Below the pieces are notes generated by a model. The model was given only the letters and a program-made list of their open reading frames with translations, made no database searches and was not told where the DNA came from. A stretch of 64,000 nucleotides of DNA from assembly GCF_900100255.1 (NCBI RefSeq), contig NZ_FMTS01000001.1:806001-870000 (forward strand), given 5' to 3'. Shown here in pieces: positions 26,549 to 34,608 of this stretch (within the stretch, counting starts at the first letter, position 1; each line of letters starts with the position of its first letter). The stretch is from Asticcacaulis taihuensis (GTDB lineage Bacteria; Pseudomonadota; Alphaproteobacteria; Caulobacterales; Caulobacteraceae). A program made the position numbers and the translations under genes.

Positions 26549-29503
26549 ATGTCCGATTCCACTACTACTGTGACCGCCCGCGATTACCGCGAGACCGTCT
26601 TCCTGCCTGAAACCGATTTCCCCATGCGCGCCGGCCTGCCGAAGGCCGAGCCGGAACTGCTGAAAAAGTGGGAAGAGGCCGACCTCTATCACGCTGTACG
26701 CAATGCCCGCCAAGCCGCCGGCGCCCCGCTGTTTGTGCTGCATGATGGCCCGCCATATGCCAACGGCAATATCCATATCGGTCACGCACTCAACAAGATC
26801 CTGAAGGATTTTGTTGTCCGCTCGAAGTTCCTGACTGGCCATGACGTCGATTACGTGCCGGGCTGGGATTGCCATGGCCTGCCGATCGAATGGAAGATCG
26901 AGGAAGAGTTCCGCGCCAAGGGCCGCAAGAAGGATGAGGTGCCCGCCGCCGAGTTCCGCAAGGCCTGCCGCGAATATGCCGCCAAGTGGATCGAGAGCCA
27001 GCGCGAGGAATTCAAGCGCCTGGGCGTACTTGGTGAGTGGGAGCATCGTTACGCCACCATGGATTTCAGCACAGAAGCCAAGGTGACCGCCGAATTCCAC
27101 AAGTTCCTGATGTCCGGTCAGCTCTATCGCGGCTCCAAGCCGGTGATGTGGTCGCCGGTTGAGCGCACGGCCCTGGCCGATGCCGAGATCGAATACCACC
27201 CGCATGTCAGCCCGACCATCTGGGTCAAGTTCCCCATCCAGCCGGGTGACTGGGGCGACGCCTCGGAAGCCTATGAGCACCTGCATGGCGCCTCGGTCGT
27301 CATCTGGACCACCACACCGTGGACCATCCCGGCCAATCGCGCGGTCAGCTTCAACCCGAAGGTCGCTTACTTCGTTTATGAAGTGACGGATGTAAAATCC
27401 GAAGAAGACTTGGGTTTTGCCCCTTGGGTTAAGGTCGGCGACAAGCTCGTTCTGGCTGAAAAGCTGGCTGAGAGCGTACTGTTGGCGGCGAACGCAAAGT
27501 CATGGAAACAAGTCGTTGATGTGCCGGCCGAAGTGCTTTCCGGCCTTAGGCTGTCCCATCCCCTCGCCGCCCTCGATGCCGGCTATGGCTTCGATGTGCC
27601 GATGCTGGCCGGTGATCACGTCACCGACGATGCCGGTACGGGCTTTGTCCATACCGCGCCGGGCCACGGCGCCGACGACTATCTCGTCTGGCTGAAATCA
27701 GGCCGTTCGCTCGATTCGATCCCCGATACGGTCGATCCGGACGGCGCCTACTATCCGCATGTGCCGCTCTTCGCCGGCCTGAAAGTGCTGGAAACCGAAG
27801 GCAAGAAGGCCGGCAAGTTTGGCGACGCCAATCCGACGGTGATGAACAGGCTCATCGAGGCCGGCAACCTGCTGGCGCGCGGCCGGGTCGAGCACTCCTA
27901 TCCACATTCCTGGCGCTCCAAGGCGCCGGTCATCTTCCGCAACACCCCCCAGTGGTTCATCCGAATGGATGGTGATGACAGCTTGCGGGATAAGGCCAGG
28001 GCCGCCATCGCCGACACCGCCTTTTATCCCGACCAAGGGCGCAACCGTATCGGCGGCATGGTCGAGACGCGCCCGGACTGGCTGATCAGCCGCCAGCGCA
28101 ACTGGGGCACACCGCTGGCCATGTTCGTCGATAAGAAGACCGGTGAGCCGCTGAAGGATGAAGGCGTCAACGAACGCATCATCAAGTACATCACCGATGG
28201 CGGCGCCGACGCCTGGTTCACCCGCCCCGACGCCGACTTCCTTGGTAATGGCTACAATCCGGATGACTATGAGAAGGTCACCGACATCCTTGATGTCTGG
28301 TTCGATTCCGGCTGCACCCACGCCTTCACCCTGGAGGACCGCGCCGATACGCCCAATTCTCCCTCAAGATGGCCGGCCGATCTCTATCTCGAAGGCTCCG
28401 ACCAGCACCGCGGCTGGTTCCAGTCCTCCCTGCTGGAAAGCTGTGGCACGCGCGGCCGAGCGCCATATAATGCCGTCCTGACCCACGGTTTCGTGCTCGA
28501 CGAGAACGGCGAGAAGATGTCGAAGTCCAAGGGCAATACCACCGCCCCGCAGGACGTCGCTAAGGAATCCGGCGTCGAAATCCTGCGCCTGTGGGTGGCC
28601 TTCGCCGACTATTCCGAAGACCTGCGCATCGGCAAGCAGATCATCCAGACCACGGTCGACTGCTATCGCAAGCTGCGCAACACAATCCGCTACCTGCTGG
28701 GCGCCATCCATGGCTTCACAGAGGCCGAAGCGGTAGACTATGCCGACATGCCGTCGCTGGAACGCTACATCCTCAACGAGGTCTATACGCTCGATGCCAA
28801 GGTACGCGCCGCCTATGAGGTCTATGACTTCGCCGAAGTGGTCCGCCCCGTTACGGAATTTTGCATCCAGACGCTTTCGGCGCTTTATTTCGATATCCGC
28901 AAGGACAGCCTCTATTGCGACGCCCCCTCGTCGCTCAAGCGCCGCGCCTGCCGCACGGTGATGAACATCCTGTTCGAGCGTCTGACCCTGTGGCTGGCGC
29001 CGATTCTCACCTTCACCTGCGAAGAAGCCTGGACATCTCGCGGCAACGCACAGGCCAACCTGTTCCGCGTCCTCGAAGACGTTCCGGCCGAGTGGCACAA
29101 CCTGGCCGAACACGACCGCTGGCAGAAGATCGAGACCGTGCTCTCGGTCGTCACCGCCGCCCTGGAAGAAAAGCGCCGCGACAAGGTGATCGGCTCGGCC
29201 CTCGAAGCCGCGCCGGTGGTCCATATCGCTGATGGCGCCACCTGGGAAGCCATGCAGGGAATCGACGCCGCCGAGGTCTTCCGTACCTCGCAGGCCACAT
29301 TAAGCCTCGATCCGGCGCCGGCCGATTCTTTCAAGCTGGAAGGATTGGCCATGATCGCCGTCGTCTTTGCCCGCGCGGAAGGCCGCAAATGTGCCCGTTC
29401 CTGGCGCATCCTGCCGGAGGTCGGCAGCGATCCGCGCTACCCTGACCTTAGCTTGCGCGATGCCGAAGCCGTCGCAGCCTACGATCAAACCCATGCTGGA
29501 TAA
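26549..29503 (+). CDS. ileS: Isoleucyl-tRNA synthetase
   Basis: Charges tRNA-Ile. The 984-aa protein has the class I signatures YANGNIHIGHALNK (HIGH motif) and GEKMSKSKGN (KMSKS motif), the editing (CP1) domain with TTTPWTIPANRA and GTGFVHTAPGHGADDY, and the WFDSG and GSDQHRGWFQSSLLES stretches. The C-terminal zinc knuckle usual in this bacterial type is degenerate: one half reads KCARSW with a single cysteine and the second half (PDLSLRDAEAV) has none. The lspA gene overlaps its 3' end, as in many proteobacteria. Confidence 0.98.
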   Translation: MSDSTTTVTARDYRETVFLPETDFPMRAGLPKAEPELLKKWEEADLYHAVRNARQAAGAPLFVLHDGPPYANGNIHIGHALNKILKDFVVRSKFLTGHDVDYVPGWDCHGLPIEWKIEEEFRAKGRKKDEVPAAEFRKACREYAAKWIESQREEFKRLGVLGEWEHRYATMDFSTEAKVTAEFHKFLMSGQLYRGSKPVMWSPVERTALADAEIEYHPHVSPTIWVKFPIQPGDWGDASEAYEHLHGASVVIWTTTPWTIPANRAVSFNPKVAYFVYEVTDVKSEEDLGFAPWVKVGDKLVLAEKLAESVLLAANAKSWKQVVDVPAEVLSGLRLSHPLAALDAGYGFDVPMLAGDHVTDDAGTGFVHTAPGHGADDYLVWLKSGRSLDSIPDTVDPDGAYYPHVPLFAGLKVLETEGKKAGKFGDANPTVMNRLIEAGNLLARGRVEHSYPHSWRSKAPVIFRNTPQWFIRMDGDDSLRDKARAAIADTAFYPDQGRNRIGGMVETRPDWLISRQRNWGTPLAMFVDKKTGEPLKDEGVNERIIKYITDGGADAWFTRPDADFLGNGYNPDDYEKVTDILDVWFDSGCTHAFTLEDRADTPNSPSRWPADLYLEGSDQHRGWFQSSLLESCGTRGRAPYNAVLTHGFVLDENGEKMSKSKGNTTAPQDVAKESGVEILRLWVAFADYSEDLRIGKQIIQTTVDCYRKLRNTIRYLLGAIHGFTEAEAVDYADMPSLERYILNEVYTLDAKVRAAYEVYDFAEVVRPVTEFCIQTLSALYFDIRKDSLYCDAPSSLKRRACRTVMNILFERLTLWLAPILTFTCEEAWTSRGNAQANLFRVLEDVPAEWHNLAEHDRWQKIETVLSVVTAALEEKRRDKVIGSALEAAPVVHIADGATWEAMQGIDAAEVFRTSQATLSLDPAPADSFKLEGLAMIAVVFARAEGRKCARSWRILPEVGSDPRYPDLSLRDAEAVAAYDQTHAG

Positions 29504-30038
29504 GCCCTTTATGGACAAGCTGCGCGCGCACTTCACCCCGCTCTATACCTCGCTTGGCCTCAAGGGCCTGGGGCTGGCGGTCATCGTCCTGATCCTTGAC
29601 CAGCTCACCAAGCTGGGCGTGCTCTATGGATTAAATCTTCAGGCCATCGGCGATCAGGTCAATATTTTGCCCTTCTTTTCGCTCACCATGGTCCATAATC
29701 AAGGCATCAGCTTCGGCCTCCTGACCTCGGGCGGCCTTGGCCGATGGCTGTTGGTGCTGTTCCAGTTCGGCATGGGCCTGGCCCTTATGGACTATGTGCG
29801 GACGCAGACGAACGCGTGGCTGACCGTCAGCCTCGGCCTGATCATCGGCGGCGCCATCGGCAACGGCATAGACCGGTTCCGGCTGGGCTATGTCGTCGAT
29901 TTTCTCGACTTTTCGGGCACGCATGTGTTCCCGTGGGTCTTCAATGTCGCCGACAGCGGCATCTGTATCGGGGTGGCCCTGCTGGTCTGGTACTTTATCC
30001 GCGCCGACCTGACGGCCAAACACAAGGATGCGGCTTAA
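29493..30038 (+). CDS. lspA: Lipoprotein signal peptidase (SPase II)
   Basis: An inner-membrane aspartic peptidase that cuts prolipoproteins before the lipidated cysteine. It has four membrane helices and both catalytic aspartates: GNGIDRFRLGYVVDFLDF and FNVADSGICIGV. Length is 181 aa from the ATG at 29493, which overlaps the ileS stop. An ATG at 29511 is the alternative; neither has a strong ribosome binding site, so translation is probably coupled to ileS. Its clients in this window include several lipobox proteins. Confidence 0.96.
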   Translation: MLDKPFMDKLRAHFTPLYTSLGLKGLGLAVIVLILDQLTKLGVLYGLNLQAIGDQVNILPFFSLTMVHNQGISFGLLTSGGLGRWLLVLFQFGMGLALMDYVRTQTNAWLTVSLGLIIGGAIGNGIDRFRLGYVVDFLDFSGTHVFPWVFNVADSGICIGVALLVWYFIRADLTAKHKDAA

Positions 30039-30120
30039 CGCTTGGCAGCGTCCGATAAAACAAGTATCACTTCCCCACGGTTCGGCGTGGTTAAAACACC
30101 GGATGGGGACATTGGAGCAA

Positions 30121-30696
30121 ATGATGAAGTCGGTTAAGATTGCGGCAGGTCTGTTGATCGTGGCGGGTGTCGCCCTTTCGGGGTGCCAGTCCACCAAGAA
30201 CGCCCTGGGCCTGAACAAGGTCGTGCCCGATGAATTCCGCGTGGTCACCAAGGCGCCGCTCGTCGTGCCGCCCGATTACGCCCTGCGTCCGCCCGCCCCC
30301 GGCGAGCCGCGCCCGCAGGAACTGCAACCGGAAAGCGCCGCTCGCCAGGCCCTGCTCGGCCAGCGTGACGCCGTCAACCGCAGCGCTGGCGAACAGGCTC
30401 TGGTGGCCCGCATGGGCGGCAACAAGGCCGACCCGCTGGCCCGCTATGTGGTTGACGATGAGTTCGGCGACCTGACCTACAAGGAACCCTCCTTCGCTGA
30501 CAAGGTGATGTTCTGGAAGAAGCCCGCCGAGGCCTCTGAAGCCGCGACCGCCGCCAATGCCAATGCCGCTGCCGGCAATACGCCCGTACCGGTCGATGCC
30601 GCCGCGGAACAGGCGCGCCTCAAGGCTCTGGTGGGGGATAATCCTATCATCATCACCCAGAAGCCGAACCCCAAGTTCAAGCTGCCGGGTCTCTAG
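30121..30696 (+). CDS. DUF3035 lipoprotein
   Basis: A 191-aa lipoprotein of the DUF3035 family, conserved next to lspA in alphaproteobacteria; function unknown. The lipobox is ALSGC, followed by KNALGLNKVVPDEFRVVTKAPLVVPPDYALRPP, which is the hallmark of the family, and later KADPLARYVVDDEFGDLTYKE. The C-terminus is Ala/Pro-rich and probably disordered. GGAG precedes tandem ATGs at 30121 and 30124; the second has the better spacing. It forms an ileS-lspA-DUF3035 unit closed by a strong terminator. Confidence 0.92.
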   Translation: MMKSVKIAAGLLIVAGVALSGCQSTKNALGLNKVVPDEFRVVTKAPLVVPPDYALRPPAPGEPRPQELQPESAARQALLGQRDAVNRSAGEQALVARMGGNKADPLARYVVDDEFGDLTYKEPSFADKVMFWKKPAEASEAATAANANAAAGNTPVPVDAAAEQARLKALVGDNPIIITQKPNPKFKLPGL

Positions 30697-30743
30697 GCTT
30701 CGAGCTTTCAAGGTTACCGATAATTTACTTGAGCAATCAGATG

Positions 30744-30776
30744 AAAAGGCGTTCCTTCGGAGCGCCTTTTTTCTTT
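30744..30776 (+). terminator. Rho-independent terminator of the ileS-lspA-DUF3035 unit
   Basis: AAAAGGCG pairs with CGCCTTTT, extended inwards by a G-U pair and TCC/GGA around a TTC loop (12 pairs). It is followed by TTCTTT. Confidence 0.92.
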
Positions 30777-30801
30777 GGCCAAACATAATCTGGAGGTTCC
30801 C

Positions 30802-31593
30802 ATGGTATCGCAGCGTATTCTCTGTCTGGCTATGGCGCTTTCGCTGAGCGGACTGGCCCAGACAACCTACGCGGCAGACACAGCCGCTGCCCCCGCCGAA
30901 TGCGCCGCTAATGCATCGCTCGATACCCGCGTCGAGGCCGTTCTGGCCAAGGCTGATCGTCCCGAAGGCCAGCGCGCCAATGACGCCAATCGCCTGGGCG
31001 AAACGCGGTTCGTGCTGGATCACATAAAGCCCGGCGATCACGTCCTCGATATGGGCGCCGGTGGCGGCTACGCCTCTTATCTGCTGTCGGCGGCGGTCTG
31101 CACCGGCAGCGTCGATTCGCAAAACCCGCCGAAATGGGTGGATGCCTTCAAAATGGAACCGGCGCGACAGGCGCTGGTTACCGCACGGCCGAACGTGCAT
31201 CTGGTGACCTCGGACTTCGGCAAGGTCCCCCTGCCCGCTGCGCCCTATGATGCCATCTTCATCGGCACCATCTATCACGATACCTATAATGAAGACGGCC
31301 ATGACGCCGTGGCCATGGACAAGGCCCTGCTGGCGGCACTGAAACCCGGCGGTCTGGTTATCCTGACCGACCATCGGACGGCGGATGGCGTGGCGGCAAC
31401 GGCGACCAATACCCTGCACCGGATCGACAAGGCGCAGGTGCTGGCAGACTTCAAGGCGGCGGGTTTCGAGCTGGTCGAGGATAGTTCGGTATTAGCCAAT
31501 CCGGCGGACGATCATTCGAAGAACGTGTTCGATCCATCCATCCGTGGCCATACCGACCGCATGGCCCTGGTCTTCCGTCGGCCGTTACAATAG
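30802..31593 (+). CDS. Exported class I methyltransferase-like protein
   Basis: A 263-aa protein with a SAM-methyltransferase fold preceded by a signal peptide (ILCLAMALSLSGLAQTTYA, cleavage near residue 23). The SAM-binding motif I is HVLDMGAGGGYASYLLSAAV; other pieces are PYDAIFIGTIYHDTYNED, LLAALKPGGLVILTDHRT and TLHRIDKAQVLADFKAAGFEL. It matches the 'predicted methyltransferase' group (COG4798). GGAGG lies 5 nt before the ATG at 30802. An exported enzyme that needs SAM is puzzling, since SAM is cytosolic. The substrate and true location are unknown. It starts just after a terminator and is followed by mutL. Confidence 0.88.
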   Translation: MVSQRILCLAMALSLSGLAQTTYAADTAAAPAECAANASLDTRVEAVLAKADRPEGQRANDANRLGETRFVLDHIKPGDHVLDMGAGGGYASYLLSAAVCTGSVDSQNPPKWVDAFKMEPARQALVTARPNVHLVTSDFGKVPLPAAPYDAIFIGTIYHDTYNEDGHDAVAMDKALLAALKPGGLVILTDHRTADGVAATATNTLHRIDKAQVLADFKAAGFELVEDSSVLANPADDHSKNVFDPSIRGHTDRMALVFRRPLQ

Positions 31594-31650
31594 GCAGGCA
31601 AAACCTTAACACCAGAAGACACCCGCGCCGACTCCGGCTATAAAGGCTGG

Positions 31651-33534
31651 ATGTCGAATATTCAGCGCTTGCCACAGGATACCATTAACAGAATCGCCGC
31701 CGGTGAGGTGGTCGAACGTCCCGCCTCGGCGGTCAAGGAACTGGTGGAAAACGCCATCGACGCCGGTGCGACCCAGATCGATATCCGCGCCGATCTCGGC
31801 GGGCTGTCGCGCATCCTGATCGAGGACAATGGCTCCGGCATGGGGGCGGATGACCTGCAACTGGCCATTGAACGCCATGCCACCTCCAAGTTGAAGCCCC
31901 AGGCCGACGGCACCTGGGATCTGCTGCATATCAAGACCCTCGGTTTCCGCGGCGAGGCCCTGCCCTCAATGGGCTCCGTGGCAAGGCTCGACATCACGTC
32001 CCGCCTCAAGGATGGCGCGCCGCTCAATATCCGCATCGATGGCGGCGTCATCGCCCCCGTAAGGCCAGCGGCCTTTGGCGGCGAGCATGGCACCCGCATC
32101 GAACTGACCGACCTGTTCTACGCAACGCCCGCCCGGCTGAAATTCATGAAGTCCGAACGCGCGGAAAACATGGCCATCGCCGAAGAGGTCAAGCGCCAGG
32201 CCATGGCGCATGAAAACGTCGCTTTTTCGCTTGAACTGGACGGCAAGAAGCAACTGAAGCTTTATGCCGAACCGGCCGGCTTCGAGGGCCGTCTGAAGCG
32301 CCTCGCCGCCCTGCTGGGCAATGATTTTTCCGATAACGCCCTGCTGATCGACCAGGGCCGCGAAGGCGTGCATCTCACAGGCTATGCGGGCCTGCCCACC
32401 TTCTCGCGCGGCAATGCGGCGCACCAGTATCTTTTCGTCAATAACCGCCCGGTGCGAGATAAGCTGCTGGCCGGCGCTTTGCGCGCGGCTTACGCCGACT
32501 TCCTTGCGCGAGACCGCCATCCCCTGGCCGCGCTGTTTGTCGAGATCGATCCGCAGGAACTCGACGTCAACGTCCATCCGGCCAAGACCGAAGTCCGTTT
32601 CCGCGACCCGAACCTGGTGCGCGGCCTGATTATCGGTGCCCTCAAACACGCCCTGGCCTCCGCCGGTCATCGCGCTGCCACCACCGTGGCGCACCAGACA
32701 ATCAGCGCCTTCCAGCCTCAGGTGGTGCAACCGCTGCTCGGCCTGAACCGGCCTTATAATCCGGTCTCGCCGGCGCAGATTGCCGCCGTCCGCCCCTACA
32801 TGTCGCCCTATCTGCCGGAGGCCACGCCCTTTTCACCGACAGCGCGCGTGGAGGCTGAAGGCTTTTATCATGATACGCCCGGTGTGGCCGAAGCCTATGC
32901 GCCAGACATCGTGGAATTGCCAACCGAGGTCCAGGCCCCCACTCAAACCGAAGCCTTTCCGCTTGGTGCGGCGCGGGCACAACTGCATGAAACCTATATC
33001 ATCGCCCAGACCGCCGATGGACTGGTCATTGTCGACCAGCACGCCGCCCACGAACGCCTGGTCTATGAACAGATGAAGGTGGCAATGGCGACCGGCCATG
33101 TGCAGAGCCAGAGCCTTCTGATCCCGGAAATCGTCGATCTCGAACGCGAGGAAGTTAGCCGGTTGATGGCGCGCCAGGCCGACCTGCAATCGATGGGCCT
33201 AAGTATCGAAGCGTTTGGGCCCACCAGTGTCCTGGTGCGCGATATCCCCACACTTTTGGGCGATTGCGATATTGCCGGGCTGGTGCGCGATCTGGTCGAT
33301 GACCTGACCGAACACGGCGAGTTGCTGGCGCTGAAAGAGCGCATGGCGGAGATTTGCGGCGATCACGCCTGCCGGCACAGCATCCGCTCCGGCCGCCGCC
33401 TGACGGGTGAGGAAATGAACGCCCTGCTGCGCCAGATGGAAGCCACGCCTCATTCCGGCCAGTGCAATCATGGCCGTCCCACCTATGTCGAACTAAAGCT
33501 CAAGGATATCGAAAAGTTGTTCGGGCGGCGATAA
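31651..33534 (+). CDS. mutL: DNA mismatch repair protein MutL
   Basis: Couples mismatch recognition by MutS to strand incision. The GHKL ATPase part has [34 protein letters not shown] and [19 protein letters not shown]. The C-terminal dimer domain has the metal-binding endonuclease motif [12 protein letters not shown], with the supporting [10 protein letters not shown] and [11 protein letters not shown] segments, so this MutL should nick DNA itself, as expected in a lineage without MutH. The linker (about residues 340-430) is Pro-rich and variable. Length is 627 aa. A GC-rich hairpin without a T-tract follows at 33558-33585. Confidence 0.98.
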   Translation: MSNIQRLPQDTINRIAAGEVVERPASAVKELVENAIDAGATQIDIRADLGGLSRILIEDNGSGMGADDLQLAIERHATSKLKPQADGTWDLLHIKTLGFRGEALPSMGSVARLDITSRLKDGAPLNIRIDGGVIAPVRPAAFGGEHGTRIELTDLFYATPARLKFMKSERAENMAIAEEVKRQAMAHENVAFSLELDGKKQLKLYAEPAGFEGRLKRLAALLGNDFSDNALLIDQGREGVHLTGYAGLPTFSRGNAAHQYLFVNNRPVRDKLLAGALRAAYADFLARDRHPLAALFVEIDPQELDVNVHPAKTEVRFRDPNLVRGLIIGALKHALASAGHRAATTVAHQTISAFQPQVVQPLLGLNRPYNPVSPAQIAAVRPYMSPYLPEATPFSPTARVEAEGFYHDTPGVAEAYAPDIVELPTEVQAPTQTEAFPLGAARAQLHETYIIAQTADGLVIVDQHAAHERLVYEQMKVAMATGHVQSQSLLIPEIVDLEREEVSRLMARQADLQSMGLSIEAFGPTSVLVRDIPTLLGDCDIAGLVRDLVDDLTEHGELLALKERMAEICGDHACRHSIRSGRRLTGEEMNALLRQMEATPHSGQCNHGRPTYVELKLKDIEKLFGRR

Positions 33535-33623
33535 AATGAAGTCCTAAAACGACCACCGGGGCGCCGCGATCCTGTCGCGCGCCCCGCAATGCCCCCGCCC
33601 TTTGACTCTGTGGGCGAATATCC

Positions 33624-33654
33624 AATAAAAAAGCCTGCAATCAGCAGATTGCAG
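33624..33654 (-). terminator. Terminator of the 49-aa membrane protein gene
   Basis: CTGCAATC pairs perfectly with GATTGCAG around AGCA. On the minus strand it is followed by a run of six T, and it lies 12 nt after the stop of the small gene. Confidence 0.85.
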
Positions 33655-33666
33655 ACCCCAATAAAC

Positions 33667-33816
33667 TCAGTGCGTCAGGTTCAGAATGATAAGACCAAGG
33701 CCCATGACCACGCCCCACACCTGAACGCTCAGACCAGCCACCAGAAACAGTTTCAGCCCATCGGAGCGGCGCTTCGTGGCGCGCGGACTTACGGCTTGTG
33801 CAGTTTGAATATCCAT
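33667..33816 (-). CDS. 49-aa single-helix membrane protein
   Basis: A small gene encoding 49 residues. It has a short basic cytosolic head (MDIQTAQAVSPRATKRRSDG) and one hydrophobic helix (residues about 21-46, with LFLVAGLSVQVWGVVMGLGL) ending NLTH. AAGGTG stands just before the ATG at 33816 and a strong terminator follows the stop, which makes it convincing although short. I do not recognise the family; it could be a subunit of a membrane complex or a small regulator. It is on the same strand as rsmD, after a 205-nt AT-rich gap. Confidence 0.75.
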   Translation of the reverse strand: MDIQTAQAVSPRATKRRSDGLKLFLVAGLSVQVWGVVMGLGLIILNLTH

Positions 33817-34021
33817 CACCTTGACCCCTAATTTAGTAATAGTCTGCTCAGGCTGTCAGCAATTTTTGTGCCTCGTTTTTTGGGCCAGTTTGCTGTTCAT
33901 GCCTTGTTAAGGACATATTGGGGATAAGAGTTAAGAACCGTCAATAGATAATTTTTAACCCTGCGTTAAATATACCACTTACCCGCTCTTTATGGATTTT
34001 TTATTTAATTAAATCCGCACC

Positions 34022-34597
34022 TTACGAATTAAAAATTTTTTGTTTCAGGAATAAAACCTGCGCCGCGCCATAGGTTTTGAAGTTGATTTTTTGCCACACA
34101 TCTGTGACAAAATCATCCTCATCCGCTGCCCGCTCAAAGACGATTATGGCATTTTCAGACAACCAGTTACCGCTGACAAGGGCATCCAAAGCCTTTTCAC
34201 CCAAGCCTTTGCGATAGGGCGGATCGAGAAAAACGAGATTGAAAGCTTCCGCCTGGGAGCCGGGACGCGCCCCCAGCTGGGTCGCATCCCGCCTGTGGAC
34301 GCGGGTTGTGCCAAAAAGACCGAAGGTTTCGACATTGTCCCGAATTGCGCCACGCGCCGCCTCGTCCGTTTCGACGAACAGGCAGAACCCCGCGCCGCGC
34401 GACATCGCCTCGAAGCCCAGCGCGCCGGAGCCAGCGAACACGTCCATGACGCGGGCGCCTTCCAGGTTCGGCGCCCAGTCGGCATGGGCCAGGATGTTGA
34501 AAATGGCCTCACGGGCGCGGTCAGAGGTCGGACGGGTGTTCTGCCCGTTCGGCGTCACCAGCGCACGGCCCTTGAATTTACCTCCGACGATCCGCAC
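34022..34597 (-). CDS. rsmD: 16S rRNA (guanine(966)-N(2))-methyltransferase
   Basis: Methylates guanine 966 of 16S rRNA using SAM. The 191-aa protein opens with the family signature MRIVGGKFKGRALVTPNGQNTRPTSDRAREAIFNIL, has the SAM loop VMDVFAGSGALGFEAMSRGA and the catalytic DPPY motif in LVFLDPPYRKG. It begins 11 nt after the pseudouridine synthase gene and is certainly in the same transcript. Downstream, GGATTT...AAATCC (33992-34016) is a weak AT-rich hairpin. Confidence 0.97.
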   Translation of the reverse strand: MRIVGGKFKGRALVTPNGQNTRPTSDRAREAIFNILAHADWAPNLEGARVMDVFAGSGALGFEAMSRGAGFCLFVETDEAARGAIRDNVETFGLFGTTRVHRRDATQLGARPGSQAEAFNLVFLDPPYRKGLGEKALDALVSGNWLSENAIIVFERAADEDDFVTDVWQKINFKTYGAAQVLFLKQKIFNS

Positions 34598-34608
34598 CGC
34601 CCCAGCCC

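Noticed and set aside
33558-33585. GC-rich hairpin after mutL
   Set aside because: The stem has a bulge and there is no T-tract after it, so evidence for a rho-independent terminator is too weak.
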